From assembly GCA_021731445.1 (NCBI GenBank), contig JAKFXK010000049.1, positions 1 to 42,409 of the forward strand: a stretch of DNA of 42,409 bases, read 5' to 3'. This DNA is from Nevskiaceae bacterium (GTDB lineage: Bacteria; Pseudomonadota; Gammaproteobacteria; Nevskiales; Nevskiaceae). Shown piece after piece: positions 7,036 through 16,648 of the stretch. The stretch's first letter is position 1. Each line of letters starts with the position of its first letter. The notes beneath the pieces are model-generated. The model saw only the letters and a list, made by a program, of their open reading frames with translations, was not told the DNA's origin and did no database searches. A program made the position numbers and the translations under genes.

Positions 7036-9075
7036 TCATTGAGTGGATCCGGGTACTTCTTGTATCGGCTGGACTGCGGGTGCTACTGGAGTTGCGGGGA
7101 AAGCTGGCACCTCCTCACTGATCCGCAGCGACCACCCCTGCCGACGCTGCTCTGGAATATCGCTGCCTGGCTTCTCGGGAGCGGACCCTGGTTGACGCTC
7201 TGGCGGAAGCGCAATGGGCTGCCCGAAGCTGTTTCTCAGAAACTCCGCTTGCTGCGGGAGCTGGCGCTCAAGCTGCTCGTACTTGCGCCGGGTGTAGTAG
7301 TCCGCCTGTCCGCTGCCGCGAAGGATGTGTGGGGCGAGAAACACCATCAGGTTGCGCTTGGTGCTGCTGGTGGCTTGGCTACGAAACAGAGCACCCAGTA
7401 CCGGGATGGCAGAGAGTCCCGGAATGCCCCGTGTCGAATCCGTACTGCTGTCATCCACCAGCCCGCCTAATACCAGCACCTGGCCATCCTCTACCATCAC
7501 CGTGTCGCTCAGGCTGCGCTTGTTGGTGATGAGGTCGGCCGCCCCTGTCGCACCTGCCGCCAGGCTGCTCACTTCCAGCTTGAGCTTGAGCAGCACCGTG
7601 GAGCCCGTGTTGATCTGGGGAGTGACCGAGAGCTTCAAACCCACATCCTTGCGCTCGATGGTCTGGAAAGGGTTGATTGATCCGCCGGCGCCGCCATTCG
7701 TGTTGGTGAAGCTGCCGGTAATGAACGGTACTTCCTGGCCCACGGTCACACTGGCCTCCTCATTGTCGAGCGTGACGATGGAGGGGCTGGAGAGAATGTT
7801 TGTGGTGCCATCTCCGCGCAGGGCGTTGAGCAAGACTCCCAAACTGGTGCCGTTTCGACCAGCCCGGCCACCGGCCACCGAAAGGCCGAGACCAACCGCT
7901 CCCGCTGCAGCGGCCGCACTGCCGCTGGTCACGGCGGATTGCAGGGCTGACAGAACGCCAGGGCTGACTACATTGGCGGCGGCGATACGGTTCTCGTCGA
8001 TCACGGCCCAGTTCACGCCGAGTTCCTGGGATCGCTCGCGGCTGATCTCGGCCACCAGCACTTCCACCACCACCTGCGCACGGCGCACATCCAGTTGCTC
8101 GATAGTGCTGCGCAGTTCCTTGGCGATGTCCGCCGTAGCCGAGATCACCAGGGCGTTGAGGGGCTTGTTGGCGACCACGACTGGGAGATGCTGTGAAGCC
8201 CCACCCGCAGCGGGCGCCCCCCCGGCAGGGGCAATCTTGTATTTCTGGAGAATGGCTTCCAAGACCGGCAGCAGCTGATCGGCCTGGGCATTCTTGAGAA
8301 AGACGATCTGGGTGTTGCTGCGCTCGGCCTTCACCGGTTGGTCAAGCTGGCGCAACAGCTTCAGCAGGCGCTCGCGCTCACCGGCCGTGCCCAGCACCAC
8401 GAGCGTATTGGAGCGCTCGTCCGCCATGACGGAGGCCGTATTGGGCGGCGACTCCGGGGTGCGAGCCTGTTGCAGATACTGGGTGACCATGCGCACGGCC
8501 TCCGCCGCCGAGAGCGATTGCAGCGGCACGGCTTCGGAGTCGAGATCGGCATTGCCATCGAGTTGGGCGATCAGCCGCGCGAAGCGATCCACATTGCTGG
8601 CCCGGTCGGAGACGATGACGGTGTTGTTGGGGCCGGGCGCGACCTGGGCCCACTGGGGAGAGAAGGCCTTGAGGAGGTTGGCGACGCTGTTGGCGGAAGC
8701 GCGCTGGAGCTGGAAGACCTGGGTGGTTACCAGGCCCGGCACACCGCCTGAACCACGCTCATTGCCCTCGAACCGAGCCTTGTCCTCGGGAACGATTTTG
8801 ATGACCTTGCCATCGGGAATGGCGACGTAGCCGAGCACGCCCAGCGCGGAGAGAAAGGTCTGATACAGAGCATCGGCGTCCATCGAGGTGGACGAGACAA
8901 TCGTCACCTGGCCGCGGATGTTGGGATCGAAGAGAAAGTTTTTACCCGTCACCTCACTGACCGTCTGGATCAGGATCTTGATGTCGGCTTGGTTGAGGTT
9001 GATGGTGGTGGCGGCGCGGGCTGGAAACGTCAAATACAAAGCAGCAACGAACACAAGCCATGACAACGCCTTCAT
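7036..9075 (-). CDS. gspD: Type II secretion system secretin GspD
   Basis: 679 aa; forms the outer-membrane ring of the type II secretion machinery. Signal peptide ending at ARA, then the N0 domain (about 25-95, INLNQADIKILIQTVSEVTG), three N1-N3 ring domains with the usual VFLKNAQADQLLPVLEAIL- and VANKPLNALVISA-type strands, and the secretin barrel (about 355-590) with the NILSSPSIVTLDNEEASVTV, GQEVPFITG and LVLGGLVDD signatures. A Pro-rich tail of about 80 residues follows. The start is backed by GGGAG upstream. Usually gspD sits in an operon with gspC and gspE-K; none is in this window, and its 3' end abuts the repeat arrays, which suggests that the locus was separated by rearrangement or that the other genes are elsewhere. 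A pilus-type or phage secretin is less likely. Confidence 0.93.
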   Translation of the reverse strand: MKALSWLVFVAALYLTFPARAATTINLNQADIKILIQTVSEVTGKNFLFDPNIRGQVTIVSSTSMDADALYQTFLSALGVLGYVAIPDGKVIKIVPEDKARFEGNERGSGGVPGLVTTQVFQLQRASANSVANLLKAFSPQWAQVAPGPNNTVIVSDRASNVDRFARLIAQLDGNADLDSEAVPLQSLSAAEAVRMVTQYLQQARTPESPPNTASVMADERSNTLVVLGTAGERERLLKLLRQLDQPVKAERSNTQIVFLKNAQADQLLPVLEAILQKYKIAPAGGAPAAGGASQHLPVVVANKPLNALVISATADIAKELRSTIEQLDVRRAQVVVEVLVAEISRERSQELGVNWAVIDENRIAAANVVSPGVLSALQSAVTSGSAAAAAGAVGLGLSVAGGRAGRNGTSLGVLLNALRGDGTTNILSSPSIVTLDNEEASVTVGQEVPFITGSFTNTNGGAGGSINPFQTIERKDVGLKLSVTPQINTGSTVLLKLKLEVSSLAAGATGAADLITNKRSLSDTVMVEDGQVLVLGGLVDDSSTDSTRGIPGLSAIPVLGALFRSQATSSTKRNLMVFLAPHILRGSGQADYYTRRKYEQLERQLPQQAEFLRNSFGQPIALPPERQPGSAPEKPGSDIPEQRRQGWSLRISEEVPAFPATPVAPAVQPIQEVPGSTQ

Positions 9076-9162
9076 TGCCCACTCCCGTGTTTCCGATTTC
9101 GGATTTCCCTGTCTTCCTGAAGTGCTGGTAAGCGGTAGTTCACCGTGCTGGAGAGGAATGGC

Positions 9163-9183
9163 CCCGGATTGCAGCCGGGCTAC
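9163..9183. repeat. REP-like palindrome, copy 1
   Basis: Hairpin of the form CCCGG-ATTGCA-GCCGGG followed by CTAC. A near-identical copy lies at 9616-9637. The two bracket a small membrane protein gene and are probably dispersed intergenic repeats. Confidence 0.6.
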
Positions 9184-9208
9184 CTCGCTGCAGCCTGGAT
9201 GCGCTGGC

Positions 9209-9439
9209 TTAGGGTGAGCGCGACGGCACAGGAAGATGTCGTTTCATTACATATCTCCTGACCACCCTCAAATCCGGAATTAGAAGCGCTTCAAGCAATG
9301 CAAGAAGCCAAGAAACCCAGACAGGCATGGAGTGCCAGAACATATAAAGCCCAACCACGAGAGTAACCCACACAGCAATCCAAACCAATAGAAAGAAGCG
9401 CACAACGCTCCTTCTTTCAGCCGGACTTTCTACGTTCAT
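9209..9439 (-). CDS. Small two-helix membrane protein, unknown
   Basis: 76 aa counted from the ATG at 9439 (MNVESPAERRS). Two hydrophobic segments are visible, about residues 15-38 (FFLLVWIAVWVTLVVGLYMF) and 41-56, followed by a basic tail (RVVRRYVMKRHLPVPSR) that should stay in the cytoplasm. It lies between REP-like copies on the same strand as gspD and 133 bp upstream of it, but no T2SS small component that I know matches. Could be a chance open frame, though the transmembrane pattern and charged loops look real. Confidence 0.4.
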   Translation of the reverse strand: MNVESPAERRSVVRFFLLVWIAVWVTLVVGLYMFWHSMPVWVSWLLALLEALLIPDLRVVRRYVMKRHLPVPSRSP

Positions 9440-9509
9440 TTGCAAGCACACTCGCCGCCAGAGCGATCACCACCGCCAGAACCATACAACAAACTTCAAA
9501 CCCATCCTT

Positions 9510-9608
9510 TTCACGGCCGAGAAATCACTGATCCGCAAAACGCTCGGCAAGCTCAAGGCCGATGATCAGAAAACACTGCGTACTGTCATCGCAAACATCA
9601 TCGGGTGA
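9510..9608 (+). pseudogene. C-terminal fragment, possibly of a PemK/MazF-type toxin
   Basis: A 32-codon frame ends at the TGA at 9606 with the sequence TAEKSLIRKTLGKLKADD and an IANIIG end. This resembles the last helix of PemK/MazF-like toxins, where a short strand precedes a helix of this type. There is no start or upstream part in frame. The assignment rests on a short, low-information match and could be wrong. Confidence 0.25.
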
Positions 9609-9615
9609 AGCAAAA

Positions 9616-9637
9616 CCCGGCTTGCAGCCGGGCTACG
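9616..9637. repeat. REP-like palindrome, copy 2
   Basis: CCCGGC-TTGCA-GCCGGG followed by CTACG; same core as the copy at 9163. The remainder of 9440-9767 holds only the toxin-like fragment and no intact gene. Confidence 0.6.
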
Positions 9638-9767
9638 CTGGCTGTCAGAGCGTAGCGGCTGACGGCATACAAAACCCCGCGCGAGGCAGGGTCGGTGGGA
9701 GTTGCTCCGCAAATATCCTGTGGGGCAGATGAAGCTTGTCCACACTACACTTGCTCAGCATACGGCC

Positions 9768-10196
9768 CTACGTCCCTTCATCAGCACTGAAGGTGATCAT
9801 AAGAGGGATTTTTAGCTTTCCTAATTCTGAGATAAATTTTCCAGAAATTAAAAATGATGCTTGTGCGGTTTTATTCATCACACTTGTGCCCACATAAATA
9901 TCCATGTGTGCATCAGAAACATTATCCAGACTCAATACGTCGATCGCGGATACTGTTTGAAAGAAAAAAAGTAGCTGTTCCAAGTGCTTTTCCACATTTC
10001 TACCTTTCAATATTACTTCTTTTGCCCATAAGCCTTTTTTGATAGTGATATTCTTGCCTTTAGAAATTTTACTCTCACCGTTTTTTTCTCTTCTCGAAGG
10101 TTCCGCATTCAGTTTTTCGGATATATACTCTGGATCCAGCTGATCGCCAAGAATATAAATCCCCACACTAATAACATCTTGGTTGCTATCCACCAT
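9768..10196 (-). CDS. DUF4279-like protein, putative immunity protein for the RHS toxin
   Basis: 142 aa from the ATG at 10196, which overlaps the last codons of the RHS gene by 11 bp. The layout fits DUF4279: an N-terminal strand ([20 protein letters not shown]), a KLNAEPSR turn, a lone WAKE segment, a central helix ([15 protein letters not shown]) and a last strand ([13 protein letters not shown]). No signal peptide. It is markedly AT-rich compared with the neighbouring core genes. Small AT-rich genes directly downstream of an RHS tip are usually cognate immunity proteins that bind and neutralise the tip toxin; that role is inferred from position, not from a known partner pair. Confidence is moderate for the family and good for the gene. 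Confidence 0.65.
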   Translation of the reverse strand: MVDSNQDVISVGIYILGDQLDPEYISEKLNAEPSRREKNGESKISKGKNITIKKGLWAKEVILKGRNVEKHLEQLLFFFQTVSAIDVLSLDNVSDAHMDIYVGTSVMNKTAQASFLISGKFISELGKLKIPLMITFSADEGT

Positions 10197-13100
10197 CGGC
10201 GTCCCCGAGGTTGCCAATCGGTTCGCCATTTGGGTCAACAACATCGCCAGTATCCGGATTTACACCACAATCAGAAGCGCCGCCGATTGCAGAGGTTTTT
10301 CCCTTCACCCCGCGATGAAATCTGTTTTTTGCTTCTCTAGGATCAACACCATTCCGCTTCCCCCATTCGACTGCACCAGAAAGGCCATCCCAGTAGCCAG
10401 GCGGCCGACTGTTCATCATTGCCGTTTGACTGTGCGTCAGATCGTAGATGCCAACACCGATAGTCGTCCCCGTAATTTCATAAAACAAAGCGTTGACCAG
10501 TCCGCCTAATGCATATCCGCCTCTGGCAGCAAGCGCAGGGTTCAGACCGTTGGAATCCACATAGCTAATCGGATTCCCCCCGACATAGGCAAAAGGATTT
10601 GCTCCCCCTGCAAGTCCAATTGGATCGGATTGGGTATAGCGTCCTGTGCTGGCGTCGTAATCGCGGTTGAGGTTGTACCAAAGCCCCGACTCGCTGTCGT
10701 AGTATTGGCCTGGGAACCCGATGTTGAGGTCGCCGATAAGGTTGGTCGTTACCGTGCGGTCGTATGGCAGATTGTTGGCACGCCACACTACGAGCTTGGC
10801 GGTGTTGGTGACGACCTCGGGGCGGCCCAGATGATCGTTGTGCAGGTAATACACGGACGGCCCCCGCACCATCGCCACCACTTGGCCGTTGAGCCACACA
10901 TAATCGGTGTAGTCGCCTAACGTCAGGGCGGTTTGCGGGAGGGTGCTGGTGTCCACCGTACTGTCCACTCGCTGATTGAGAACCGACACTTCCGACATCA
11001 ATTGACCACCATCGGTGTAGTGAAAATGACGGTTGGACGGTTCCCCCTCTTTGCTGACCCGCTGGTTGAGTGCGTTGTAGTGATAGTTGGTGGTGTTGAC
11101 CACCGGGCGAAGTGGCACTGCATCAGTGACTGTTTTCTTGACCCGAATCATGCGGTTGAACAGGTCATAGGTGTAGTCAAAATCACCTGATGCCCCAGTG
11201 CTGGAAGTCCGGTTTCCACGTGCGTCATGTCCAAAGTCTCGGGCATTGGCGCCAAAGGAGTGCGTCATCCGGTTCTTGCCTGCCTGCATCACCATGTTCT
11301 CGGTGAGCCCACCGCTGGTGTGTTGTAGCCAATTACTGTTGTCGTCGTAGCCCCAGGCCTGATTCCCAAGTGCAGTAGCTACACTGGTAATCCTCGCTCT
11401 GGTATCAAATGAAAAACTTTGTGTGGCATCAATATTGGCGAAGTTCTCGATCGTCGTGATTTGATCGGTTCTGTCATAAATGTGTTGCAAATTCTGAACG
11501 CTTATTGGGCCCACGGTGCCACTGGCACCACTCAATATTTGATTAATGCGGCCTTCAAGATTGTAAGTTTTAGTTCGCAATTCACCGTTTCCGAACACCA
11601 TCGAAGTGAGTTGTTGCGTGGGGTTGAAGGTGATCGAATCGGCAATCGAGGTGGAGACCCCCTGAATCGATACCGCAGCAGAGCGAACGTACTCGCCGGA
11701 ATAGACATAGCTGACGATATTGCCGCTCGGATAGGTAATGGATAGCGGGCGATCCAAACCGTCATAGGACCAGGCAGACGAGTAACTCAAGCCCTGCACG
11801 GTGTTTTCCTTTGAGGCGACTTGGCCGGTTTTGGTGAAGGTATAGCTCGTTGACCCGGAACTATCGCTGAAGGAGCAGAGTCGTCCGCGCCCGTTGGTGC
11901 AGCTGTCGTAGTTGAAGTATTTGGTGGTGCTGTTTGCCACTGCCCGCACCCGGCCCAGCGAGTCATAGGTGTAGGACACGCTGCCGGTCACATCTGTAAC
12001 AAGGTTCGGCTGACCATCTACGTTATAGGCGATGGTCGTCAGGCCGCTGTCAGGACTGTTGATTTCGGTGCGGTTGTTGAATCCATCGTGCTTGTAGCTG
12101 GTGGTGATACCGCGATAGTCCTGGACACTCGTGACACGCCCCGCTCCGTCATTAGTCTGCCGTAAGACCTTGCTGTCGGGCGCGGTGATGGTGTCATTGC
12201 GTCCCATGCCGTCGTAGGTAAACCGGGTGATCTGGCCTAGCGCATCGGTACTGCTGGTGATCTCGTCTGCGGCATTGCGGGCATACGTGACTTTCTGAAG
12301 TCCGTTGCCGCGTTCCGCGACGAGGTAGCCTGCCTCGTTGTAGTCAAAGAAGCGACGGTAGGTCATGGACGCCCCGTTCATCGCGTATTCCGAGGTTACG
12401 TTCCCGAGAACGTCGTAGGTATTGTGTAGCGATTTACCGGTGCCGTCGCTCACTTGCGTCAGACGATTGAGCTGGTTGTAGGTCAAGGTCTTCGTGAATC
12501 CATTCGGCGAGACCGAGACGCTCTTGACGCGATCAAAGGGGCTGTACTGGTAGCTCGTGAAGCGCCCTCCGACCGAAAGCGCTTCCGTCGCCACGCGGCC
12601 TCGACGGTCGTAGGTGTATGTCGTCTGCAGGCCATTGGGATCAATCGTGCGACCAGGCAGACCCAGACCGTTGTAGCCGTCGTACGCAGTGGCATGGCCG
12701 AGGGCGTTGACCACGCTGGCCAGGTCTCCGGTCGTGTTGTAGTTATAGGTAAGGGCGTCACCAGTGCCTGCGAGAGGGCCATCCACCACCATCCGCGTCA
12801 GGAGCTTGTTCGCGGCGACGGTGTAGCTATATGTCGTGACGCGGGACTGATTCGGAACTCCGTGCGGGGATCGGTTGATGACCGTCACCTTCTTGATCCG
12901 CCGAGCGGCCGGATCACCGATCGGGTAATACTCGTATAGCGTCTCCGAAGTCAGCACCCCGGACAGCGTGACCTTGAAGTTCGTGGGCTCGCGGAGCGTC
13001 GGATCCCACACGATGTCCTCTTTGTAGGCGCCGTTACCTTGTGACTTTGATAGCACCTGACCGTCGATATCGAATTGATAGTTTGTGACGCGCCCGGCGG

Positions 13101-14430
13101 GATCGGTCGCCGTTTTCTTGAAGCCATTGGCATCGTAGGTAAGGCTGGCGTAGGCATTGGGGCAGCTCGTCACACCAGTTCTGAAGATGGAGCTCAGCCG
13201 CTTCTTGCCCGCGACCACTGTGTAATTGAAAGTGGAGGATGCGTTCTTGCTGTTCGTGACCTGTGTGAAGCTAGGGTCATAGGTGAAGGTGGATGTTTCG
13301 TCCCCTCCTTCAAGTCCGCTGCTCTGCACCTTGCCGTCAGCCTGGTAAGTCGCTCTTGAATGACGCACGCCGTTGTATGAGACACCCGTAAGTGCGTCGG
13401 GTAACGATCCGTTTTCGTAGTGATAGGTGATGGTCTCGTTGGTTCCCGAGGAGACTGGGCGCGTGACAGTGGTCAAATAACCATTGGCGTTATAGCCGTA
13501 GGTGTAGACGTTGCCGGCTGGATCGGTGACTTGGGACACCTTAAACACCGAAGCGCCTGACCATTGAAACTGCATGGTTCGGCCGGAGGAATGGGTGATG
13601 TTCGTGAGCAGATTGCTGCTGTAATTGAATGTCCAGCCTACTCCATACTCATTATTGACCGAGAGTGGGGCACCTTTCAGCGAATAGGTCTCGACGGCAT
13701 TATCCTCTCGGATTAACTGCCAATTGCCACTCAACTCCAGACGGGGCGTTGGTTTCGTCGGACTTGTACGATATGTGCCAGAAGACGGCTCCAGCGTATA
13801 TGTGAATCGTTCGCCATTGGGCCGCCAGGACTGGATGGACGCGATGTTGGCGGTGGGGCATGTGGTGACCGACGATCCCGGGAAGTATCCGCACGTGCCT
13901 CCACCGGAATAGTTGAATTGCAAGCTGATGTCGATCGACGAGTCCCACTTCTGCCCAAATGACGGATTAGAGCGGCCATAGTTCTTGCTGTAAGTGCGCT
14001 TCAGTTCGAGCGCCATCTCTCCAAGGGAGTCAAAGTCGGAGTGCGCAAGAAACTTGCTGCCGGTTGCAATAACTACCGGATGGGGGGCTTTGCAGGATTG
14101 TGTTTCTGTATCAACGTCCGCCTTGACAAGCTCGCGCTCTGCGCGAGACGCAGATCCTCCCGGAGAATCATAGAGGCTTCCAGAAGGACCTCCTCGATCT
14201 AGCGATGATCGATACTCGCAATGTGGAGGGGAGACATTTGTGACATGTCCATTGGTTCTGGTAACGTAAACATAACATTCAGCAAAAACTGACTGTGGCG
14301 CCAAGATGAGCAGAAAAAAAATAAGAAGCAAAGATTTAGGCGAAAAGTCTAAAAACGCTGATTGCTTGTGTCGCGTCGCTCTTCTATACATTGATGAAAC
14401 CGCTGCAATTGAATTCATGGTCCAATCCAT
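10186..14430 (-). CDS. RHS/YD-repeat polymorphic toxin with variable C-terminal tip
   Basis: 1414 aa. After a signal-like hydrophobic segment ([18 protein letters not shown], residues about 33-50) comes a DUF6531-type entry ([18 protein letters not shown]), then a long run of YD repeats ([26 protein letters not shown]) that form the RHS shell. The core ends with [13 protein letters not shown], the self-cleavage box SDPIGLAGG (about 1266-1277) and [11 protein letters not shown]. The last roughly 118 residues are the tip; its end has FHRGVKGK, then [20 protein letters not shown], a His/Lys plus TGDV pattern found in several small RHS tips, which I cannot tie to a specific nuclease class. Export is likely Sec-first rather than T6SS, since no VgrG/PAAR domain is seen. 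Starts at 14430, 14418 and 14388 are all possible; none has a strong ribosome site. Confidence 0.9.
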   Translation of the reverse strand: MDWTMNSIAAVSSMYRRATRHKQSAFLDFSPKSLLLIFFLLILAPQSVFAECYVYVTRTNGHVTNVSPPHCEYRSSLDRGGPSGSLYDSPGGSASRAERELVKADVDTETQSCKAPHPVVIATGSKFLAHSDFDSLGEMALELKRTYSKNYGRSNPSFGQKWDSSIDISLQFNYSGGGTCGYFPGSSVTTCPTANIASIQSWRPNGERFTYTLEPSSGTYRTSPTKPTPRLELSGNWQLIREDNAVETYSLKGAPLSVNNEYGVGWTFNYSSNLLTNITHSSGRTMQFQWSGASVFKVSQVTDPAGNVYTYGYNANGYLTTVTRPVSSGTNETITYHYENGSLPDALTGVSYNGVRHSRATYQADGKVQSSGLEGGDETSTFTYDPSFTQVTNSKNASSTFNYTVVAGKKRLSSIFRTGVTSCPNAYASLTYDANGFKKTATDPAGRVTNYQFDIDGQVLSKSQGNGAYKEDIVWDPTLREPTNFKVTLSGVLTSETLYEYYPIGDPAARRIKKVTVINRSPHGVPNQSRVTTYSYTVAANKLLTRMVVDGPLAGTGDALTYNYNTTGDLASVVNALGHATAYDGYNGLGLPGRTIDPNGLQTTYTYDRRGRVATEALSVGGRFTSYQYSPFDRVKSVSVSPNGFTKTLTYNQLNRLTQVSDGTGKSLHNTYDVLGNVTSEYAMNGASMTYRRFFDYNEAGYLVAERGNGLQKVTYARNAADEITSSTDALGQITRFTYDGMGRNDTITAPDSKVLRQTNDGAGRVTSVQDYRGITTSYKHDGFNNRTEINSPDSGLTTIAYNVDGQPNLVTDVTGSVSYTYDSLGRVRAVANSTTKYFNYDSCTNGRGRLCSFSDSSGSTSYTFTKTGQVASKENTVQGLSYSSAWSYDGLDRPLSITYPSGNIVSYVYSGEYVRSAAVSIQGVSTSIADSITFNPTQQLTSMVFGNGELRTKTYNLEGRINQILSGASGTVGPISVQNLQHIYDRTDQITTIENFANIDATQSFSFDTRARITSVATALGNQAWGYDDNSNWLQHTSGGLTENMVMQAGKNRMTHSFGANARDFGHDARGNRTSSTGASGDFDYTYDLFNRMIRVKKTVTDAVPLRPVVNTTNYHYNALNQRVSKEGEPSNRHFHYTDGGQLMSEVSVLNQRVDSTVDTSTLPQTALTLGDYTDYVWLNGQVVAMVRGPSVYYLHNDHLGRPEVVTNTAKLVVWRANNLPYDRTVTTNLIGDLNIGFPGQYYDSESGLWYNLNRDYDASTGRYTQSDPIGLAGGANPFAYVGGNPISYVDSNGLNPALAARGGYALGGLVNALFYEITGTTIGVGIYDLTHSQTAMMNSRPPGYWDGLSGAVEWGKRNGVDPREAKNRFHRGVKGKTSAIGGASDCGVNPDTGDVVDPNGEPIGNLGDADGG

Positions 14431-15067
14431 AATTTCTTAACGCACCAAAGAAGGGATTATTGTTGTATTGAACAAGAGGCTTTTGAAAATATTTATACTG
14501 GTCAAAACAGCTGTCTCTGCAGAATGTGTTGTCTAGAAAATTTCATTGGCAGCAAGCTCCATCGATTATTGGTTAATTCCGCAGATTGTCGATGATTCTC
14601 CCATGGCAGATCCCCTTAAACGTATCTTCATCCCACCGGGACGCAGCGGCCTGTTACATCCCTCGTAGCCCACTGATCGTCAGCATCCCACTGACGCCTA
14701 GCACGACCCGACGGCACTTAGCGCATCCCGGCACCTTGCTATCACATGCATTGACATCCCTTGCCAAGTGAATGCTGAATAATCAGCGCATCTGAAAGTC
14801 AGGCGCCACCGCTGTCCCGCGACGGACTGCGCAGGACTCTGATATCGCAAAGAATATTTTTCGAGAGAGAGCGGCTTCAGCAATGCTCGCGTCGAATAAT
14901 TGCTAGTTCAGATCTCAACGACACGGTCGGCACTCAGCGCTCCGAGATTGCGCAAGCTCCCAAGGCCATACGTAGACTCTGAATTTGAGTGAGCGCCAAC
15001 AGAATGACCTCCATGTCATCTTGTGGAGACGAAAACCGGCACTGTTCCGCTGCGGGTCTCACGTCCG
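14431..15067. other. 637-bp intergenic stretch, no gene seen
   Basis: The part next to the RHS start (14431-14600) is AT-rich and probably carries its promoter, but I find no well-spaced -35/-10 pair. A minor inverted repeat, CGTCAG (14678-14683) and CTGACG (14691-14696), is present. Short open frames here lack ribosome sites and family features. Confidence 0.4.
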
Positions 15068-15649
15068 CTACTCGTCAACCAACGACGATTTGTCTCTGAC
15101 TTGTGTGCGTTTCTGAATCAACCACGGCTTGATGTAGAGCAGATAGATCGCGATGCAGAAGCCGATGACCCCGCACAGCAAGACGATCACCAGCATGGCG
15201 CGACCCGGATCACGAAACATGTTCGCATTCAATCCGGCAAGCAGCACGAGCAACAACGGTGTGAGGTAGGCCAACTGAAACCATCCGAACCAAGCTGCCC
15301 AACGACTGGCGGTCAGGCGCACGCCAAAGGGCCCACGGCTGAGGTTGCCAGTGCGCCGAAACAGCTTGATCTCGGCATCTGTCAAATCCTTCTCGTGCTT
15401 GAGCGCAATCAGTGCAATGCGATCACGCTTGGGCCAATCGAACCCGGATCCAAACCGACGGCGAAACTGCTTCTCGTCCCGGATGACTTCGGCATCGGAG
15501 AGTTCGTCGTCGAGCGGCTCCGTCTCCTGTAACAAGCGCCGCAACTCCTCCAACGCGTCATCGAGCGGCGGCTTGTCAGACGTCTTGCGGCGAATCGGCG
15601 TGACCTTGTTGGAGGGCTTTTCGTTCGGGGGTTTGCGGTCGTCGTCCAT
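15068..15649 (-). CDS. Membrane protein with acidic cytoplasmic N-terminus, unknown
   Basis: 193 aa from ATG 15649 (MDDDRKPPNEK). The first 110 residues are soluble and highly charged (KPPLDDALEELRRLLQETEP, then an acidic LDDELSDAEV segment). Two membrane helices follow: about 124-145 (FGWFQLAYLTPLLLVLLAGL) and 155-178 (MLVIVLLCGVIGFCIAIYLL), then a basic tail. It begins 14 bp downstream of the XRE regulator stop on the same strand, so the pair is probably co-transcribed. No family recognised. Two-helix proteins paired with an XRE repressor occur in toxin-antitoxin-like and prophage maintenance units, but nothing here proves that. Confidence 0.65.
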   Translation of the reverse strand: MDDDRKPPNEKPSNKVTPIRRKTSDKPPLDDALEELRRLLQETEPLDDELSDAEVIRDEKQFRRRFGSGFDWPKRDRIALIALKHEKDLTDAEIKLFRRTGNLSRGPFGVRLTASRWAAWFGWFQLAYLTPLLLVLLAGLNANMFRDPGRAMLVIVLLCGVIGFCIAIYLLYIKPWLIQKRTQVRDKSSLVDE

Positions 15650-15663
15650 CGGATCTTTCAAGT

Positions 15664-16101
15664 TCAAGCAGCAATGGAAAGCACGTCGCCGACGTAGTCG
15701 GAGTCGGCGCGACCGCGCATCACACATTGCTCGTAGGCAATACGAATGGCGCGCGCTCTTTTGGCAGGCTCCATCTTGCGGCGATGCTTGGTGAGCCAGC
15801 CATCGATCATCACGATGACCTTCTCCAGCAGATCAACGTCGATACGGCGATTGCCGATGTGCATCGGCACATCGCCCGGCCCGGTCAGCACCCAGAGTGG
15901 GTCGATGAGAAAAACGTCGCAGAGCAGCTTGAACAGCGCGACCGGCATCTCCCGCTCGCCGCGCTCGTAGTTGGCGTAGGCCCTAGGCGACAGACCCAGT
16001 CGTGCCGCGAAGTCCACCTGCGTCAGCTGACTGGCAGCACGCACAGCCATCAGTCGCTGACCGATAGCGATATTAGATTGATCTGTTGACAGACTACTCA
16101 T
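15664..16101 (-). CDS. XRE-family transcriptional regulator
   Basis: 145 aa. N-terminal helix-turn-helix at about 13-68 (IGQRLMAVRAASQLTQVDFA, then RLGLSPRAYANYERGEREMP), with the C-terminal half helical and likely for dimerisation. It probably represses its own promoter and that of the divergent Ner-like gene, since the 49-bp gap between them is full of palindromes, as in phage cI/cro or Mu c/ner switches. It precedes the membrane protein gene in the same direction. Role as a repressor is inferred from domain and layout. Confidence 0.8.
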   Translation of the reverse strand: MSSLSTDQSNIAIGQRLMAVRAASQLTQVDFAARLGLSPRAYANYERGEREMPVALFKLLCDVFLIDPLWVLTGPGDVPMHIGNRRIDVDLLEKVIVMIDGWLTKHRRKMEPAKRARAIRIAYEQCVMRGRADSDYVGDVLSIAA

Positions 16102-16155
16102 TTATGCCGAATATATGTGAGTCACATTATTTCGACTCACGCTATCACATATGTG
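16102..16155. promoter_or_regulatory. Divergent operator with three palindromes
   Basis: In the gap between xre and the Ner-like gene are ATGTGAGTCACAT (16115-16127), an inverted pair GTGAGTC/GACTCAC (16117-16123 and 16134-16140, 10-nt spacer), and the perfect 10-bp palindrome CACATATGTG (16146-16155), which covers the Ner-like ATG at 16151. Binding at the last site would block that gene's translation start region or transcription. Positions fit a two-way switch. Confidence 0.6.
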
Positions 16156-16435
16156 CCCGCGACTGGAACAGCACGAGAACATCAAGATGCGCCTGCGGCT
16201 CGCGGGCAGCTCGCTCGCGCACATCGCCCGCGAACTCTCGTTGGCACCAACCACCGTCACCAGTGTCTGCCAGGGGTTTCGGCGCTCTCGCCGGATCGAG
16301 TCCGCTGTAGCTATCAAGTTGGGGATTACTCCTCAGATGCTTTGGCCGGATCGGTATTCACACGATGCCGGTGCAAGAGCGCATCACCGACACCTTTGCC
16401 AAGGAGGCCAGACACCCAGTTCGACCCACTGCTGA
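16151..16435 (+). CDS. Ner/Nlp-like DNA-binding regulator
   Basis: 94 aa. Residues about 8-70 match the Ner-like HTH family of Mu-type phages and Nlp/SfsB regulators: HENIKMRLRLAGSSLAHIA, ARELSLAPTTVTSVCQG, then IESAVAIKLGITPQMLWPDR. The family ends close to WPDRY, so the last about 25 residues (rich in His and Gly) are an unusual tail, and the true function may be held by the first 70. No clear ribosome site; a second ATG lies at codon 13. Divergent to the XRE gene, it resembles the ner half of a Mu-like c/ner switch. Downstream lies a hairpin and then the IS21 transposase genes. Confidence 0.7.
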   Translation: MCPRLEQHENIKMRLRLAGSSLAHIARELSLAPTTVTSVCQGFRRSRRIESAVAIKLGITPQMLWPDRYSHDAGARAHHRHLCQGGQTPSSTHC

Positions 16436-16455
16436 GATTTACTCAGCGGGCACGC

Positions 16456-16473
16456 AAAAGGCCCACGCCTTTT
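16456..16473 (+). terminator. Short hairpin after the Ner-like gene
   Basis: AAAAGGC - CCAC - GCCTTTT: a 7-bp stem with a 4-nt loop ending in four Ts, 20 bp past the Ner-like stop codon. Short, but plausible as an intrinsic terminator active in both directions. Confidence 0.4.
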
Positions 16474-16648
16474 GTAGACGTGAGCCTTGAGATGCTTTGT
16501 CGATTTCGACCCCGACATCTGTATTCTCATTTCTGCCTGATCCCTTGTCAAGAAAAGCGATCTCGATTCGAGGTTGATGGCTGTTTGCTGCCCTTGATAA
16601 GCCTCAGTGCGGGTGCCCGCTCCCCCTGGAACCCCATTGAGAGTACAG

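Noticed and set aside
14586-14883. Two ~60-aa open frames in the gap upstream of the RHS gene.
   Set aside because: Overlapping on opposite strands, no ribosome site, low-complexity products.
16607-16648. Longer istA start 14 codons upstream.
   Set aside because: The extra residues (Pro-rich) are not in the family and the ATG at 16649 has its own GAGAG site.
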